From: an uncultured Muribaculaceae bacterium
GTDB taxonomy: Bacteria > Bacteroidota > Bacteroidia > Bacteroidales > Muribaculaceae
Assembly (NCBI GenBank): GCA_910578365.1
Contig: CAJTRC010000003.1
Coordinates: 1 to 64,000 of the forward strand
DNA: 64,000 bases
Reading direction: 5' to 3'
This document shows positions 1 through 9,231 of the stretch, one piece after another (the stretch's first letter is position 1; each line of letters starts with the position of its first letter). A program made the translations under genes and the position numbers. The notes beneath the pieces are model-generated. The model made no database searches and was not told the origin of the DNA. It saw only the letters and a program-made list of their open reading frames with translations.

Positions 1-299
1 CAAAATTAATAGAAGTTGTGGAGAACCGTGTTAAATAAGTGTTAAAATCTGCAAATCATTTGTACAGCAACATAGAAGAAGCTCGCTATGCTCCTTCAAT
101 TCAGAGCAAAATTCGCCACGCGATTTTCGGCCGGGAATTAATATTTATTATTAAACACCCTCTTATATCCCTGTGCGCCTATACTGGAAGCCAGCATCAA
201 TAAGCATTTGGGCTAAATTCAGAGCCATTACCAAAAAAAATCGGCTTAAAATGCGGTCAATTCAAAAAAAAGCGCTACATTTGTAAAAAATTGGGAATA
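1..299. other. Left-edge intergenic region
   Basis: No credible ORF is visible. The first eight bases read CAAAATTA, which on the minus strand is TAATTTTG, a Bacteroidota -7 box, so a gene transcribed leftward probably starts just outside the window. A small imperfect hairpin lies near 75-97. The plus-strand promoter of the next gene sits at 276-283. Confidence 0.4.
276..283 (+). promoter_or_regulatory. -7 promoter box before the coiled-coil/zapA operon
   Basis: TACATTTG matches the Bacteroidota consensus TAnnTTTG. It ends 16 bases before the ATG at 300, so the transcript would have a very short leader. I see no clear -33 TTTG. Confidence 0.5.
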
Positions 300-593
300 A
301 TGGCCGTTGACCTTAAACAGCAACTTGACAGAGTAAGCGTAAAGGCGCAGATAATCACCGGGCGCTATCTGTCACTGCGAAAGCAGCTTGACAAGGCAAA
401 CGCCGAAATAAGCCGGCTCTCTGCCTCCATCGGACAGATGCAGACCGAAATCGAGAAACTCAAACTCGCCAACGAATACCTGAGGCTTGTGAAGTCTATC
501 GCCGACGACCCTGCCGAAGTACGTAAGGCCAAAGCCATTATAACCAGACTTGTGCGGGAAATTGACCGCTGCATCCTCGATCTCAACGACTGA
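300..593 (+). CDS. Small coiled-coil protein upstream of zapA
   Basis: A 97-residue protein starting at the ATG at 300; an in-frame TTG at 291 is ignored because it would lie within about ten bases of the promoter box. Residues 20-60 have a heptad-like pattern rich in Leu, Lys and Glu, which predicts a coiled coil. There is no signal peptide or membrane segment. It ends 7 bp before zapA and is probably co-transcribed. By position and shape it could be a division-associated partner of ZapA, in the way ZapB partners ZapA in proteobacteria, but this is inference; I do not recognise a named family. Confidence 0.75.
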   Translation: MAVDLKQQLDRVSVKAQIITGRYLSLRKQLDKANAEISRLSASIGQMQTEIEKLKLANEYLRLVKSIADDPAEVRKAKAIITRLVREIDRCILDLND

Positions 594-600
594 TGCCCTG

Positions 601-927
601 ATGAATAGTCAAACTCAAGATAACGAACCCGACCGTAGCGAAGAAATTTTCAAAGTTACGATACATATAGCTGATACTGAGCCTGTGCAGTTCCCTATCA
701 GACGTTCAGAGGAACGACTGTACCGCAAGGCCGAATATCATGTGAACAAACTGTGGAAAGAATGGTCGAAATCCGACCCTCGTCGTTCCACCGCCGATAT
801 CCTTGCCCGTGTGGCGCTTGCTTTCGCCGAACTGTATTACCGCAAAACCGACCAGTTCGAGGAGCAGCAGAAAATGATCGGCGATTTTGAGCGAGAACTC
901 GACAGGCTTCTGGACTACGGCGAATAA
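601..927 (+). CDS. zapA: Cell division protein ZapA
   Basis: A 108-residue cytoplasmic protein that in known members binds FtsZ and bundles its filaments at the division site. The N-terminal part (about residues 17-50) fits the ZapA globular head (KVTIHIADTEPVQFPIRR), followed by a long helix typical of the family's coiled-coil dimerisation region. The ATG at 601 is chosen over an upstream in-frame non-ATG extension that overlaps the previous gene. It follows the small coiled-coil gene closely and is followed by a strong hairpin and T-run at 964-1015, so the operon appears to be these two genes. Confidence 0.85.
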   Translation: MNSQTQDNEPDRSEEIFKVTIHIADTEPVQFPIRRSEERLYRKAEYHVNKLWKEWSKSDPRRSTADILARVALAFAELYYRKTDQFEEQQKMIGDFERELDRLLDYGE

Positions 928-963
928 TACCGACGTCGACAGCATGCAGCTTACAATACACCG

Positions 964-1015
964 CACTTGCCTCGCAGCTCCAACTCCGGAGTCTGCCGAT
1001 GCAGGTGTTTTTTTT
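964..1015 (+). terminator. Hairpin with T8 tract after zapA; possible small structured RNA
   Basis: CACTTGC (964-970) pairs with GCAGGTG (1001-1007), with an inner stem GCAG/CTCC against GGAG/CTGC and a short loop. Eight T residues follow directly. This fits an intrinsic terminator. A 6S-like RNA ending here was considered because such RNAs lie next to zapA in other bacteria, but the space after zapA is under 90 bases. Confidence 0.7.
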
Positions 1016-1075
1016 ATTACGACATTATTATTAACTACTTAACATCCATATCATAAACAAACTACACATCATATT

Positions 1076-2617
1076 ATGAGCCCCGTTATAACCATAATCA
1101 TAGTAGCTATCGCAGCAGCAGCCAGCGCTGCGGTGGCAGTGATAATACAGCGCAACATGGCCCGCAGCAAAGCCAAACTCATAATCAGTGAAGCCGAAAC
1201 TCAGGCCGAGGACATTAAGCGCAAAAAACAACTCGAAGGCAAGGAGATAGCTCTCAAAATTACTGCCGACGCCGAAAAACAGGCAAACCAGCGACTCGCA
1301 AAAATTCAGGCCAGCGAAAACAAAATCAAGCAGCGCGAACTCCAGCTCAACCAGCAGCAAGGCGAAAACCAGCGCACACGCAACGAACTCGACTCCATGC
1401 GCCAGCAACTCGACAACCGCGCCATAGCACTCGACAACACCAAAGCCGAGATTGAGCGCATGCACCACCAGGCACAGGAGCAGCTCGAACACATCAGCGG
1501 ACTGTCGTCGGAAGACGCCAAGGAAAAGCTGATTGAATCGCTCAAGGACGAAGCTAAGACTGCCGCCGCGTCGTACATAAACGACATTATGGCCGACGCC
1601 AAAATGACTGCCAACAAGGAAGCCAAACGCATTGTAGTACAGTCGATACAGCGTGTGGCTACCGAAACCGCCATTGAAAACTCAGTGACAGTGTTCCATA
1701 TTGACAGCGACGAAATCAAAGGCCGCATCATAGGCCGCGAAGGTCGCAACATTCGCGCTCTCGAAGCCGCCACAGGCATCGAAATCATTGTCGACGACAC
1801 CCCCGAGGCTATTGTGCTGTCGGGCTTCGATCCCGTACGCCGCGAGATAGCCCGCCTGGCTCTGCACCAACTGGTAGCCGACGGACGCATACACCCGGCA
1901 CGCATTGAGGAAGTGGTGGCCAAAGTACGCCGCCAGATTGAGGAAGAAATCATCGAAACCGGCAAACGAACCTGCATCGACCTGGGCATCCACGGACTGC
2001 ATCCCGATCTCATCCGCATGGTGGGCAAGATGAAATATCGCTCGAGCTACGGCCAGAATCTGCTGCAGCACTCGCGCGAAACCGCAAATCTCTGTGCCAT
2101 AATGGCATCTGAATTAGGGCTCAACCCCAAGAAAGCCCGTCGCGCAGGTCTGCTGCACGATATCGGCAAGGTACCCGACGAGGAGCCCGAACTGCCGCAC
2201 GCTCTCTTAGGCATGAAACTGGCTGAAAAATACAAGGAGAAAGCCGAAATATGTAACGCCATCGGCGCTCACCACGATGAAATCGAGCAGACTTCGCTGC
2301 TTGCGCCCATCGTTCAGGTGTGCGACGCCATCTCAGGCGCACGCCCTGGCGCACGCCGCGAAATCGTCGAGGCTTATATCAAGCGACTCAACGACCTTGA
2401 GCAGCTGGCTCTGTCGTATCCCGGTGTCACCAAGACATATGCCATACAGGCCGGTCGCGAGCTCCGCGTGATTGTAGGCGCCGAAAAAATCGATGACAAC
2501 GAAACCGAAAAACTCTCGGCCGAAATCGCCAAGCGCATCCAGGACGAAATGACCTATCCCGGACAAGTAAAGATAACCGTAATACGAGAAACCCGCGCCG
2601 TAAGTTTCGCAAAATAA
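1076..2617 (+). CDS. rny: Ribonuclease Y
   Basis: A 513-residue membrane-anchored endoribonuclease that starts mRNA decay in bacteria that have it. Domains in order: an N-terminal membrane helix (about residues 3-25, rich in Ile, Ala and Val), a long charged coiled coil (about 30-150), a KH RNA-binding domain with [15 protein letters not shown] from about residue 216, and an HD domain with [18 protein letters not shown] followed by LLHDIGK, the HD pair being at about 361-362. The length matches the family. It lies 9 bp before ricT; RicT is known in Bacillus to work with RNase Y, so the pairing supports both calls. Confidence 0.95.
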   Translation: MSPVITIIIVAIAAAASAAVAVIIQRNMARSKAKLIISEAETQAEDIKRKKQLEGKEIALKITADAEKQANQRLAKIQASENKIKQRELQLNQQQGENQRTRNELDSMRQQLDNRAIALDNTKAEIERMHHQAQEQLEHISGLSSEDAKEKLIESLKDEAKTAAASYINDIMADAKMTANKEAKRIVVQSIQRVATETAIENSVTVFHIDSDEIKGRIIGREGRNIRALEAATGIEIIVDDTPEAIVLSGFDPVRREIARLALHQLVADGRIHPARIEEVVAKVRRQIEEEIIETGKRTCIDLGIHGLHPDLIRMVGKMKYRSSYGQNLLQHSRETANLCAIMASELGLNPKKARRAGLLHDIGKVPDEEPELPHALLGMKLAEKYKEKAEICNAIGAHHDEIEQTSLLAPIVQVCDAISGARPGARREIVEAYIKRLNDLEQLALSYPGVTKTYAIQAGRELRVIVGAEKIDDNETEKLSAEIAKRIQDEMTYPGQVKITVIRETRAVSFAK

Positions 2618-2626
2618 CAGTGCTAC

Positions 2627-3985
2627 ATGTCTGAATCCGAAAAAAACAAAGAGCAATCGGGCAAAAAAGCATGTGGCGGCTGCTGCCGCCAAGGCGGCGA
2701 ACCGCGCGGCAAACTGCACTGCACCAACTGGCTTGCTGATATACCCGGCGGCTGCGCCGACAGCGAATTTGTAGAGGTGCAGTTCAAGAACACCCGTAAA
2801 GGCTACTACAAGAACCCCACCAACATACCACTGGAAATCGGCGACATGGTTGTGGTCGACGCCCAGCCCGGCCAGGACGTGGGCATGGTAAGCCTCACCG
2901 GAGTTCTTGTCGACCTGCGTATGCGACGCCTGAGCCAGAAAGCTCTGTCCGACATCAAACGTGTGTTCCGAAAAGCCCGTCCGGCCGACCTGGAAAAATT
3001 CGAGGAAGCCAAAGCGCGCGAACACGAAACCATGATTAAGGCCCGCCGCATAGCCGAGGACCTTAAACTGAACATGAAAATCGGCGATGTGGAGTTTCAG
3101 GGCGACGGTGCCAAGGCCATATTCTATTATATAGCTGACGAACGTGTAGATTTCCGCCAGCTTATCAAAGTGCTGGCCGAAACATTCCGCATACGAATCG
3201 AGATGAAGCAGATTGGTGCCCGTCAGGAAGCGGGCCGTATAGGCGGCATTGGTCCCTGCGGCCGACCGCTGTGCTGCGCCAGCTGGATGTCGAACTTCGT
3301 GTCGGTGGCCACCAGCGCCGCACGATACCAGGACTTGTCGCTGAATCCGCAGAAGCTGGCCGGACAGTGCGCCAAGCTCAAATGCTGCCTCAATTTCGAA
3401 GTCGACACATACGTGGAAAGTGTGAAGCATCTACCCAACAAGGACATACGTCTTGAAACTGCCGATGCCACCTACTTCCACTTCAAAACCGATATATTCA
3501 AGCGCGAAATCACCTACAGCACCGACAAGCAGATGGCGGTGAACCTGGTGACAATCGATGCCGAACGCGCTTTCGAGGTAATCGCTCTGAACAAGGCCGG
3601 CGAAAAGCCGCTGATTCTGCAGCGCGACTCCGACATAAAACCCAAGGAAAAAGCTGCATTCGGCGATATCCTCGGCGAGGACGACCTCACACGCTTCGAC
3701 AAAAAGAAACGAAAGAAGAAAAAGAAGCCGACACAGACACTGCAACAGCCGGCAGAAGGACAGCGCCAGCCCAAAGCAAAAGGTGAGTCGAAAAACCGCA
3801 ATCAGACTCAACAGCCTAAGGACGAAAACAGTGCTCGGCAACCTCAGCAACAGCGCCCTCAGAACAAGAACCGACAGCAGCGCCCAAACAACCGCCCCGA
3901 ACGCAACGACCAGAGCCGAAAGCCCGACGGACAAGAACCGAAACCCGCCGATAACAAGACAACTAAATCCGAGCCGCAGTCATGA
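2627..3985 (+). CDS. ricT: PSP1-domain protein, RicT (YaaT) family
   Basis: A 452-residue protein. The PSP1/RicT core spans about residues 45-290. It has a Cys-rich N-terminus (CGGCC), GPCGRPLCC at about 209-217 and CAKLKCC at about 248-254; in Bacillus such Cys residues bind Fe-S clusters in the RicAFT complex that modulates RNase Y. From about residue 345 the chain turns into a very basic, Gln/Asn/Pro-rich tail (a run of Lys/Arg, then low complexity) that is absent from short family members and may bind RNA. It is downstream of rny, and its stop overlaps the gldH start by 4 bases. Confidence 0.88.
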   Translation: MSESEKNKEQSGKKACGGCCRQGGEPRGKLHCTNWLADIPGGCADSEFVEVQFKNTRKGYYKNPTNIPLEIGDMVVVDAQPGQDVGMVSLTGVLVDLRMRRLSQKALSDIKRVFRKARPADLEKFEEAKAREHETMIKARRIAEDLKLNMKIGDVEFQGDGAKAIFYYIADERVDFRQLIKVLAETFRIRIEMKQIGARQEAGRIGGIGPCGRPLCCASWMSNFVSVATSAARYQDLSLNPQKLAGQCAKLKCCLNFEVDTYVESVKHLPNKDIRLETADATYFHFKTDIFKREITYSTDKQMAVNLVTIDAERAFEVIALNKAGEKPLILQRDSDIKPKEKAAFGDILGEDDLTRFDKKKRKKKKKPTQTLQQPAEGQRQPKAKGESKNRNQTQQPKDENSARQPQQQRPQNKNRQQRPNNRPERNDQSRKPDGQEPKPADNKTTKSEPQS

Positions 3986-4440
3986 ACCGCAGGGCAGTAA
4001 TATTTGTCATTCTTTTGACGGTAGTACTTGCCGCATGCCGTCTGCGCCATAACGATTACAGCGACTTCCGTACTTTCGACGATGCCGAATGGCCATACAC
4101 CGATACAGTGGTGTTCACCCCCGAGCTCACCGACAGTGTTGTCGAGGCACCGCTGATACTGTGTGTGCGCCATACCAACGCCTATCCATACAGCAATCTA
4201 TGGCTTGAACTGGAATACCCTACCGGCGACAGCACCCGGCGCGCCGATACCATCCAGCTGGTTCTGGCCGATGATTTCGGCCGCTGGTACGGCAGCGGCA
4301 GCGGGGTCAGCTACCAGTATACCGACACTCTAAGCCGAAGTTTCCGAGCCTTCAGAAACAAACCACTGAAACTACGCAACATAATGCGCCGCGACACTCT
4401 GCCGGGCATTGAGCAGGTGGGTCTGTTTATTGGCTGTTGA
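3982..4440 (+). CDS. gldH: GldH-like lipoprotein
   Basis: A 152-residue lipoprotein with a signal peptide ending in the lipobox LAAC (Cys19). The body resembles GldH, a gliding-motility-associated lipoprotein of Bacteroidota (pattern WPYTDTVVF ... LCVRHTNAYPYSNLWLELEY). Gut Bacteroidales keep gldH without gliding, so its role here is unknown; an envelope function is likely. Translation is probably coupled to ricT through the ATGA overlap. The rny-ricT-gldH order supports one operon. Confidence 0.8.
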   Translation: MNRRAVIFVILLTVVLAACRLRHNDYSDFRTFDDAEWPYTDTVVFTPELTDSVVEAPLILCVRHTNAYPYSNLWLELEYPTGDSTRRADTIQLVLADDFGRWYGSGSGVSYQYTDTLSRSFRAFRNKPLKLRNIMRRDTLPGIEQVGLFIGC

Positions 4441-4482
4441 GATGCCACATTCTTAACATACACTCCTCTAAAACATAGAACA

Positions 4483-5697
4483 ATGACAGAATTCAAAGAT
4501 ATACATTCGCGACAGCTGCAACTGCTGAGCGACGACGAACTCAACCTGCGTCTGAACCGCGTGCGCGCCGGCCTCGAGGCTTTAGGTGCCGACTCGGTGC
4601 TGATTACCGACGCAGCAAATATTTACTACCTCACAGGCCGTGTATTTGCCGGATACGTGTACTTCAATATCGCCGACAGCAAGCCATACTATATAGTACG
4701 CCGCCCCAACGACCTGATAAGCGACCGCAGCAGCCGTCTGGGGCGCTTTGCCGAAATCGCCGACATTCTGTGCCACAACCAAAACTGCACCGCACCCGAG
4801 CGCCTTGGTCTTGAATTCGACATCATAAGCTACAACCTGTCGACACGACTCATGAACACTATTGCAGGCACTGAATTCGCAGATGCTTCGGGCGTAATGC
4901 GCCGGGCCCGCTCAGTTAAGACGTGCCTCGAACAGCAACTGATGAAGGAATCAGGCCTGCGTCACGAACATGTGTACTCACGCATTCCGCATGTGTATCA
5001 GGCCGGTATGACTGATATAGAGCTGCAAGTGGAAATCGAACGCCAGTCGCGCCTCGAAGGCAATTTGGGCATATTCCGCATCAGTGGTTCCGACATGGAA
5101 ATACATATGGGCAATGTGATTACAGGCGAGAACTCCGATACTCCAACCCCATACGATTTCGCTATGGGAGGAGCCGGACTCAATCCGTCGCTGCCGGTGG
5201 GAGCCGACGGCAGTCTCATAGAGCCTCACCACACTGTAATGGTTGACGTCAACGGCGACTTCACCGGCTATATGACCGACATGACACGCTGCTTTGCTCT
5301 GGGAACCCTCGATTCCAAGACTTTAGGCGCGCATCAGCTATCTATTGACATCGTTCACGCCCTGACCGATATGGCCCGACCCGGCGCCGCGGCACGCGAA
5401 CTCTACGAGAAAGCGGCCATGATGGCCAAGGAAGCCGGCTACACCGACTATTTTATGGGCCACCGCCAGCACGCCGGATTCGTAGGCCACGGACTGGGCA
5501 TTGAAATAAACGAAGGCCCGGTGATTTCGCCACGTTCAAAAGACATCCTTGAGGCAGGCAACGCTATTGCCCTCGAGCCTAAATTCGTGATTCCGGGCCA
5601 AGGTGCTGCCGGTATCGAGAATACTATTATTGTAAAAGAAGAAGGCGCAGCCGAATGCATAACAAACGCGCCCGAACAGATTATATATTTTGAATGA
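4483..5697 (+). CDS. Xaa-Pro aminopeptidase-like peptidase, family M24
   Basis: A 404-residue cytoplasmic enzyme with no signal peptide. The N-terminal creatinase-like domain (about 20-150) is followed by an M24 pita-bread catalytic domain. Visible metal ligands are Asp255 and Asp266 (VDVNGDFTGYMTDMT), the His of GHGLGIEINEGP (about 336), the Glu of LEPKF and the Glu of GIENT near the C-terminus. Family members remove N-terminal residues before proline or cleave Xaa-Pro dipeptides; which substrate applies cannot be told here. The stop codon overlaps the start of the CCA-transferase gene by 4 bases. Confidence 0.88.
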   Translation: MTEFKDIHSRQLQLLSDDELNLRLNRVRAGLEALGADSVLITDAANIYYLTGRVFAGYVYFNIADSKPYYIVRRPNDLISDRSSRLGRFAEIADILCHNQNCTAPERLGLEFDIISYNLSTRLMNTIAGTEFADASGVMRRARSVKTCLEQQLMKESGLRHEHVYSRIPHVYQAGMTDIELQVEIERQSRLEGNLGIFRISGSDMEIHMGNVITGENSDTPTPYDFAMGGAGLNPSLPVGADGSLIEPHHTVMVDVNGDFTGYMTDMTRCFALGTLDSKTLGAHQLSIDIVHALTDMARPGAAARELYEKAAMMAKEAGYTDYFMGHRQHAGFVGHGLGIEINEGPVISPRSKDILEAGNAIALEPKFVIPGQGAAGIENTIIVKEEGAAECITNAPEQIIYFE

Positions 5698-7136
5698 ACA
5701 AGGAAAACAATAACTTTTCCTCTCTACTCAAACATAAGATATTCGACCGTGTGGGTCGGGTGGCTGCCGAAATCGGCCTTCCGGCATATGTGGTCGGCGG
5801 CTATGTGCGCGACCTCATCATTGGCCGGGCGTCGAAGGACATCGACTTCCTTACCGTAGGCTCAGGCATCGAACTGGCCAAGGCTGTACACAAGTCGATG
5901 CGCGGCTCGCATCTGAGTGTATTCAAGACCTACGGAACCGCACAGGTGAAACGCGGTGAATTGGAACTCGAGTTCGTGGGAGCACGAAAGGAATCATACC
6001 GTCGCGACTCGCGCAATCCAATTGTCGAAGACGGCACCCTCCAGGACGATATCAGCCGCCGCGACTTTACCATAAACGCCATGGCCCTGAGCGTGACACC
6101 CGACAGCTTCGGCGAACTGGTGGACTTGTTCGACGGCCTCGGCGACATAGAGCGGCGGATCATACGCACTCCGCTCGACCCCGACATCACTTTCAGCGAC
6201 GACCCCCTGCGCATGATGCGGGCTATCCGATTCGCCACACAGCTCAATTTCGAAATATACCCCGAAACATTCGAGGCCATATGCCGCAACGCTCACCGAA
6301 TAGAGATAATAACCACCGAGCGAATATGCACCGAAATCAACAAGATAATGTCTTCGCCCAAGCCGTCGATTGGCTGGAAACTGCTGCTCAACAGCGGGCT
6401 GCTGAAACTGATTTTTCCGGAACTGGCGGCACTCAAAGGTGTAGACACAGTTAACGGCCGCGCTCACAAAGACAATTTCTACCACACCATGGGAGTACTC
6501 GACAACGTGGCCGCGGTGTCCGACAAACTGATGCTGCGCTGGGCTGCGCTGCTGCACGACATTGCCAAACCGCGCACCAAGCGGTACGAAGAGGGGGTCG
6601 GCTGGACATTCTACAACCACAACATGGTGGGTGCCAAGATGGTGCCACAGATTTTTGCAAGACTGAAAATGCCCATGGGCCAGGAAATGAAGTATGTGCG
6701 CAAGCTCGTGGAACTACACATGCGCCCCATTGCTTTGGGCGACGAAGAGGTGACCGACAGCGCAGTGCGCCGCCTGATGAATTATGCCGGCGAGGACGAT
6801 CTGGCCGACCTGATGATACTGGCTCGCGCCGACCTCACCAGCCGAAACGAGGCCAAACGCCAGCGTATACTCGAAAATTTCGACATCGTGGACCAGAAGT
6901 ACGAGTACATACGCAAACTCGATGCCGAACGCAATCGCAAGAATCCTGTAGACGGCAACGAAATAATGCACATATTCAACCTCAGCACATCGCCTCTGGT
7001 GGGTTACTTCACCAAAAACCTCAGGCAGGCAATCAAAGACTGCGAGATAGAGGACACCCGCGATGCCGCACTCGAATACATATACAAACTCGCTGCCGAA
7101 GCCGGTGTTGAGCCGGTGAATCCGCCTACTGAATAG
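5694..7136 (+). CDS. cca: CCA tRNA nucleotidyltransferase
   Basis: A 480-residue enzyme that adds or repairs the CCA end of tRNAs. The N-terminal nucleotidyltransferase head has VVGGYVRDLIIG followed by KDIDF with the metal-binding Asp pair, then the RRDFTINAMA and DPLRMMRAIRFA motifs of the poly(A) polymerase/CCA family. A central HD domain (LLHDIAKP, about residue 288) and a helical C-terminus follow. The size fits the HD-containing bacterial type. It overlaps the upstream M24 gene (ATGA), implying coupled translation. Confidence 0.93.
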   Translation: MNKENNNFSSLLKHKIFDRVGRVAAEIGLPAYVVGGYVRDLIIGRASKDIDFLTVGSGIELAKAVHKSMRGSHLSVFKTYGTAQVKRGELELEFVGARKESYRRDSRNPIVEDGTLQDDISRRDFTINAMALSVTPDSFGELVDLFDGLGDIERRIIRTPLDPDITFSDDPLRMMRAIRFATQLNFEIYPETFEAICRNAHRIEIITTERICTEINKIMSSPKPSIGWKLLLNSGLLKLIFPELAALKGVDTVNGRAHKDNFYHTMGVLDNVAAVSDKLMLRWAALLHDIAKPRTKRYEEGVGWTFYNHNMVGAKMVPQIFARLKMPMGQEMKYVRKLVELHMRPIALGDEEVTDSAVRRLMNYAGEDDLADLMILARADLTSRNEAKRQRILENFDIVDQKYEYIRKLDAERNRKNPVDGNEIMHIFNLSTSPLVGYFTKNLRQAIKDCEIEDTRDAALEYIYKLAAEAGVEPVNPPTE

Positions 7137-7156
7137 ACCATATTATATCTGATAAA

Positions 7157-7489
7157 ATGTACTACGTAAGCAAACGACTTGAAATATCCGCCGCTCACCG
7201 CCTTGAACTCGACTACGAGAGCAAGTGTACCTGCATACACGGCCACAATTGGATTGTAACCGTACATTGCCGCGCCAAGCAGCTGAATGATGCCGGAATG
7301 GTTACCGATTTCACCCATATCAAACAGAATATAAGCGACAAACTCGACCATAAGCTTATCAACGACGTGCTGCCATTCAACCCTACCGCCGAGAACATGG
7401 CTCGCTGGATCTGCGAGAACGTGCCCAACTGCTACCGTGTAGACGTGCAGGAGAGCGAAGGCAATGTGGCATCATACGAAATCGACTGA
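7157..7489 (+). CDS. queD: 6-carboxy-5,6,7,8-tetrahydropterin synthase (QueD)
   Basis: A 110-residue member of the PTPS family that converts dihydroneopterin triphosphate to 6-carboxytetrahydropterin, the second step of 7-deazaguanine (queuosine) synthesis. Zinc ligands His14, His28 and His30 and the catalytic Cys24 are all visible (SAAHRL, CTCIHGH). A conserved Glu lies in VQESEGN near the C-terminus. It is 2 bp before queE, the next enzyme of the pathway. The later enzymes queC and queF are not in the window. Confidence 0.93.
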   Translation: MYYVSKRLEISAAHRLELDYESKCTCIHGHNWIVTVHCRAKQLNDAGMVTDFTHIKQNISDKLDHKLINDVLPFNPTAENMARWICENVPNCYRVDVQESEGNVASYEID

Positions 7490-7491
7490 TT

Positions 7492-8043
7492 ATGAAACAA
7501 TACAAGGTCAACGAAATTTTTTACTCGCTCCAGGGCGAGGGATACCACTGCGGCACCGCCGCAGTGTTTCTGCGCTTCAGCGGCTGTAACCGTGCCTGCG
7601 CTTTCTGCGACACCGACCACAACGGAGGCTCCATGATGACCGCCGACGAGATTATAGAGGCTATATGCGCCTTCCCCGCACGCCATCTGGTGATAACAGG
7701 AGGCGAACCGACCCTGCAGCTCGACAGCGACCTGCTCCGCGCCATAAAACTGCGGGGCTTCTTCGTACAGATTGAAACCAATGGCTCACTGCCTGTGCCT
7801 CCCGAAGTCGACTGGGTGACTTGCTCGCCCAAAGACGCTCCGTGGAACATCGACCGCATCGACGAGCTGAAAATAGTCTACCAGGGCCAGGACGTAGAGC
7901 AGATAGCATCGCTGCTGCCTTCGCCACGCTGCTTTCTGCAGCCATGTTCGGGCCTTAACGTTGCCGAAACCGTAGAGTACATAAAGTCGCATCCGCAGTG
8001 GCGTCTGTCGCTGCAGACCCACCGCTTGATTGATATTCCATGA
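7492..8043 (+). CDS. queE: 7-carboxy-7-deazaguanine synthase (QueE)
   Basis: A 183-residue radical SAM enzyme that rearranges carboxytetrahydropterin to 7-carboxy-7-deazaguanine. The cluster motif C-x3-C-x2-C is at Cys32, Cys36 and Cys39 (SGCNRACAFCDTDH), and the SAM-binding motif TGGEPTLQ follows. The length is typical of the compact QueE type. It follows queD and overlaps the next gene by 4 bases. Confidence 0.93.
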   Translation: MKQYKVNEIFYSLQGEGYHCGTAAVFLRFSGCNRACAFCDTDHNGGSMMTADEIIEAICAFPARHLVITGGEPTLQLDSDLLRAIKLRGFFVQIETNGSLPVPPEVDWVTCSPKDAPWNIDRIDELKIVYQGQDVEQIASLLPSPRCFLQPCSGLNVAETVEYIKSHPQWRLSLQTHRLIDIP

Positions 8044-9224
8044 AGCCTCTGCGCTACTGCCTTACACTGCTTATGACCTTGCTGGCCATCATTTCAGCCA
8101 GAGCTAACGTCGCCGATACAACGGTGAGTTTCACCGTGTTCTACCCTGGCCCGGACATATATGAACTCGAAGGACATGCAGCACTGCATATCACAACACC
8201 GCAGGCCGACTACGCCGTGAGTTTCGGCACATTCGACTTTGAGCAGCCCAACTTTGTGTACCGCTTTGTAAAAGGCGAAACCGACTACTGGGCAGCCGCA
8301 GCTCCGTGGCAGTATTTCGCCGATGCCTACAGCCGTCAGGGGCGCCGTATTGTGGACATGCAGCTCGACCTTACTCCGCAACAGAAGGCTTACATCATAG
8401 ACCTCTGCATCGAAAATCTCAAGCCCGAGAACCGTGTCTACCGCTATAATTATGTAAAGGACAACTGCGCCACCCGCCCGCTGGGTCTGCTGGAGAAAGC
8501 ACTTGCGCCTGACAGTCTGCAGCTCGGCAAGGTACAGACCGTCGACAGCTCGCATCTGGGCTCGTTCCGCAGCATAATGCGCTACTACCACCGCAATTAC
8601 CCCTGGTATCAGTTCGGCATCGACCTGGCCCTGGGCAGCGGCATAGATTACCCCATAAGCTTACGCGAGCAGGCATTTGCGCCGGTACTCATTGCCGAAC
8701 AGCTGCAAGGCGCCACGACAGGCGGCAGACCTCTGGTAAGCCATATCGTGGAGGTGAATCCGCAATATATCGACGCCACTGCCGGCCCTACTCCGTGGCT
8801 GCTTTCACCAATGTGTGTGAGTGCGCTTCTGCTTGCAATCACACTGATTGTCACCTGGCGCGACATACGGCGCATGCGCGTGAGCCGCTGGTTCGACACA
8901 GTGCTCTTTGGCATGTTCGGCCTCGCCGGCTGTCTGCTCACGTTCCTTATATTCATATCGGTCCATGAGGCTACCTCGCCTAATTTTCTTTACATGTGGC
9001 TGAACCCTTTTTGCCTGATTCCGGTTATTTTTATTTGGATAAAAAAATGTAAAAAGTTAGTTTTATGCTATCATTTTACTAACTTTGCACTTGTGTTTGC
9101 CATGGCCGCCTGTTGGCTCTGGCTTCCGCAGAGCGCCAATACTGCATTTATTCCATTGATACTCTGCGATATGACCCGTTCGGTGTCGTATATTTACATC
9201 ACAAATTTCAAGCGCAAGCAATAG
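8040..9224 (+). CDS. lnb: DUF4105 / Lnb-type putative lipoprotein N-acyltransferase
   Basis: A 394-residue membrane protein. A signal/anchor segment (about 5-22) leads into a periplasmic DUF4105 domain with His46 (YELEGHAALHI) and Cys143 (KDNCATRP), the residues conserved in this family. The C-terminal third has about five hydrophobic helices (from about residue 250 to the end). This domain order matches Lnb, reported as the enzyme that N-acylates lipoproteins in Bacteroides, which lack Lnt. I assign the role from this architecture, not an alignment. It overlaps queE by 4 bases and is 7 bp before the PafA-like gene. Confidence 0.7.
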   Translation: MKPLRYCLTLLMTLLAIISARANVADTTVSFTVFYPGPDIYELEGHAALHITTPQADYAVSFGTFDFEQPNFVYRFVKGETDYWAAAAPWQYFADAYSRQGRRIVDMQLDLTPQQKAYIIDLCIENLKPENRVYRYNYVKDNCATRPLGLLEKALAPDSLQLGKVQTVDSSHLGSFRSIMRYYHRNYPWYQFGIDLALGSGIDYPISLREQAFAPVLIAEQLQGATTGGRPLVSHIVEVNPQYIDATAGPTPWLLSPMCVSALLLAITLIVTWRDIRRMRVSRWFDTVLFGMFGLAGCLLTFLIFISVHEATSPNFLYMWLNPFCLIPVIFIWIKKCKKLVLCYHFTNFALVFAMAACWLWLPQSANTAFIPLILCDMTRSVSYIYITNFKRKQ

Positions 9225-9231
9225 AACCCCG

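Noticed and set aside
928-1016. Full-length 6S RNA between zapA and rny
   Set aside because: The gap is under 90 bases, shorter than a typical 6S RNA, and I cannot place the central bubble; only the hairpin is reported.
2333-3430. Minus-strand ORF of 365 codons
   Set aside because: Antisense to rny and ricT, with no domain and a composition typical of a shadow frame.
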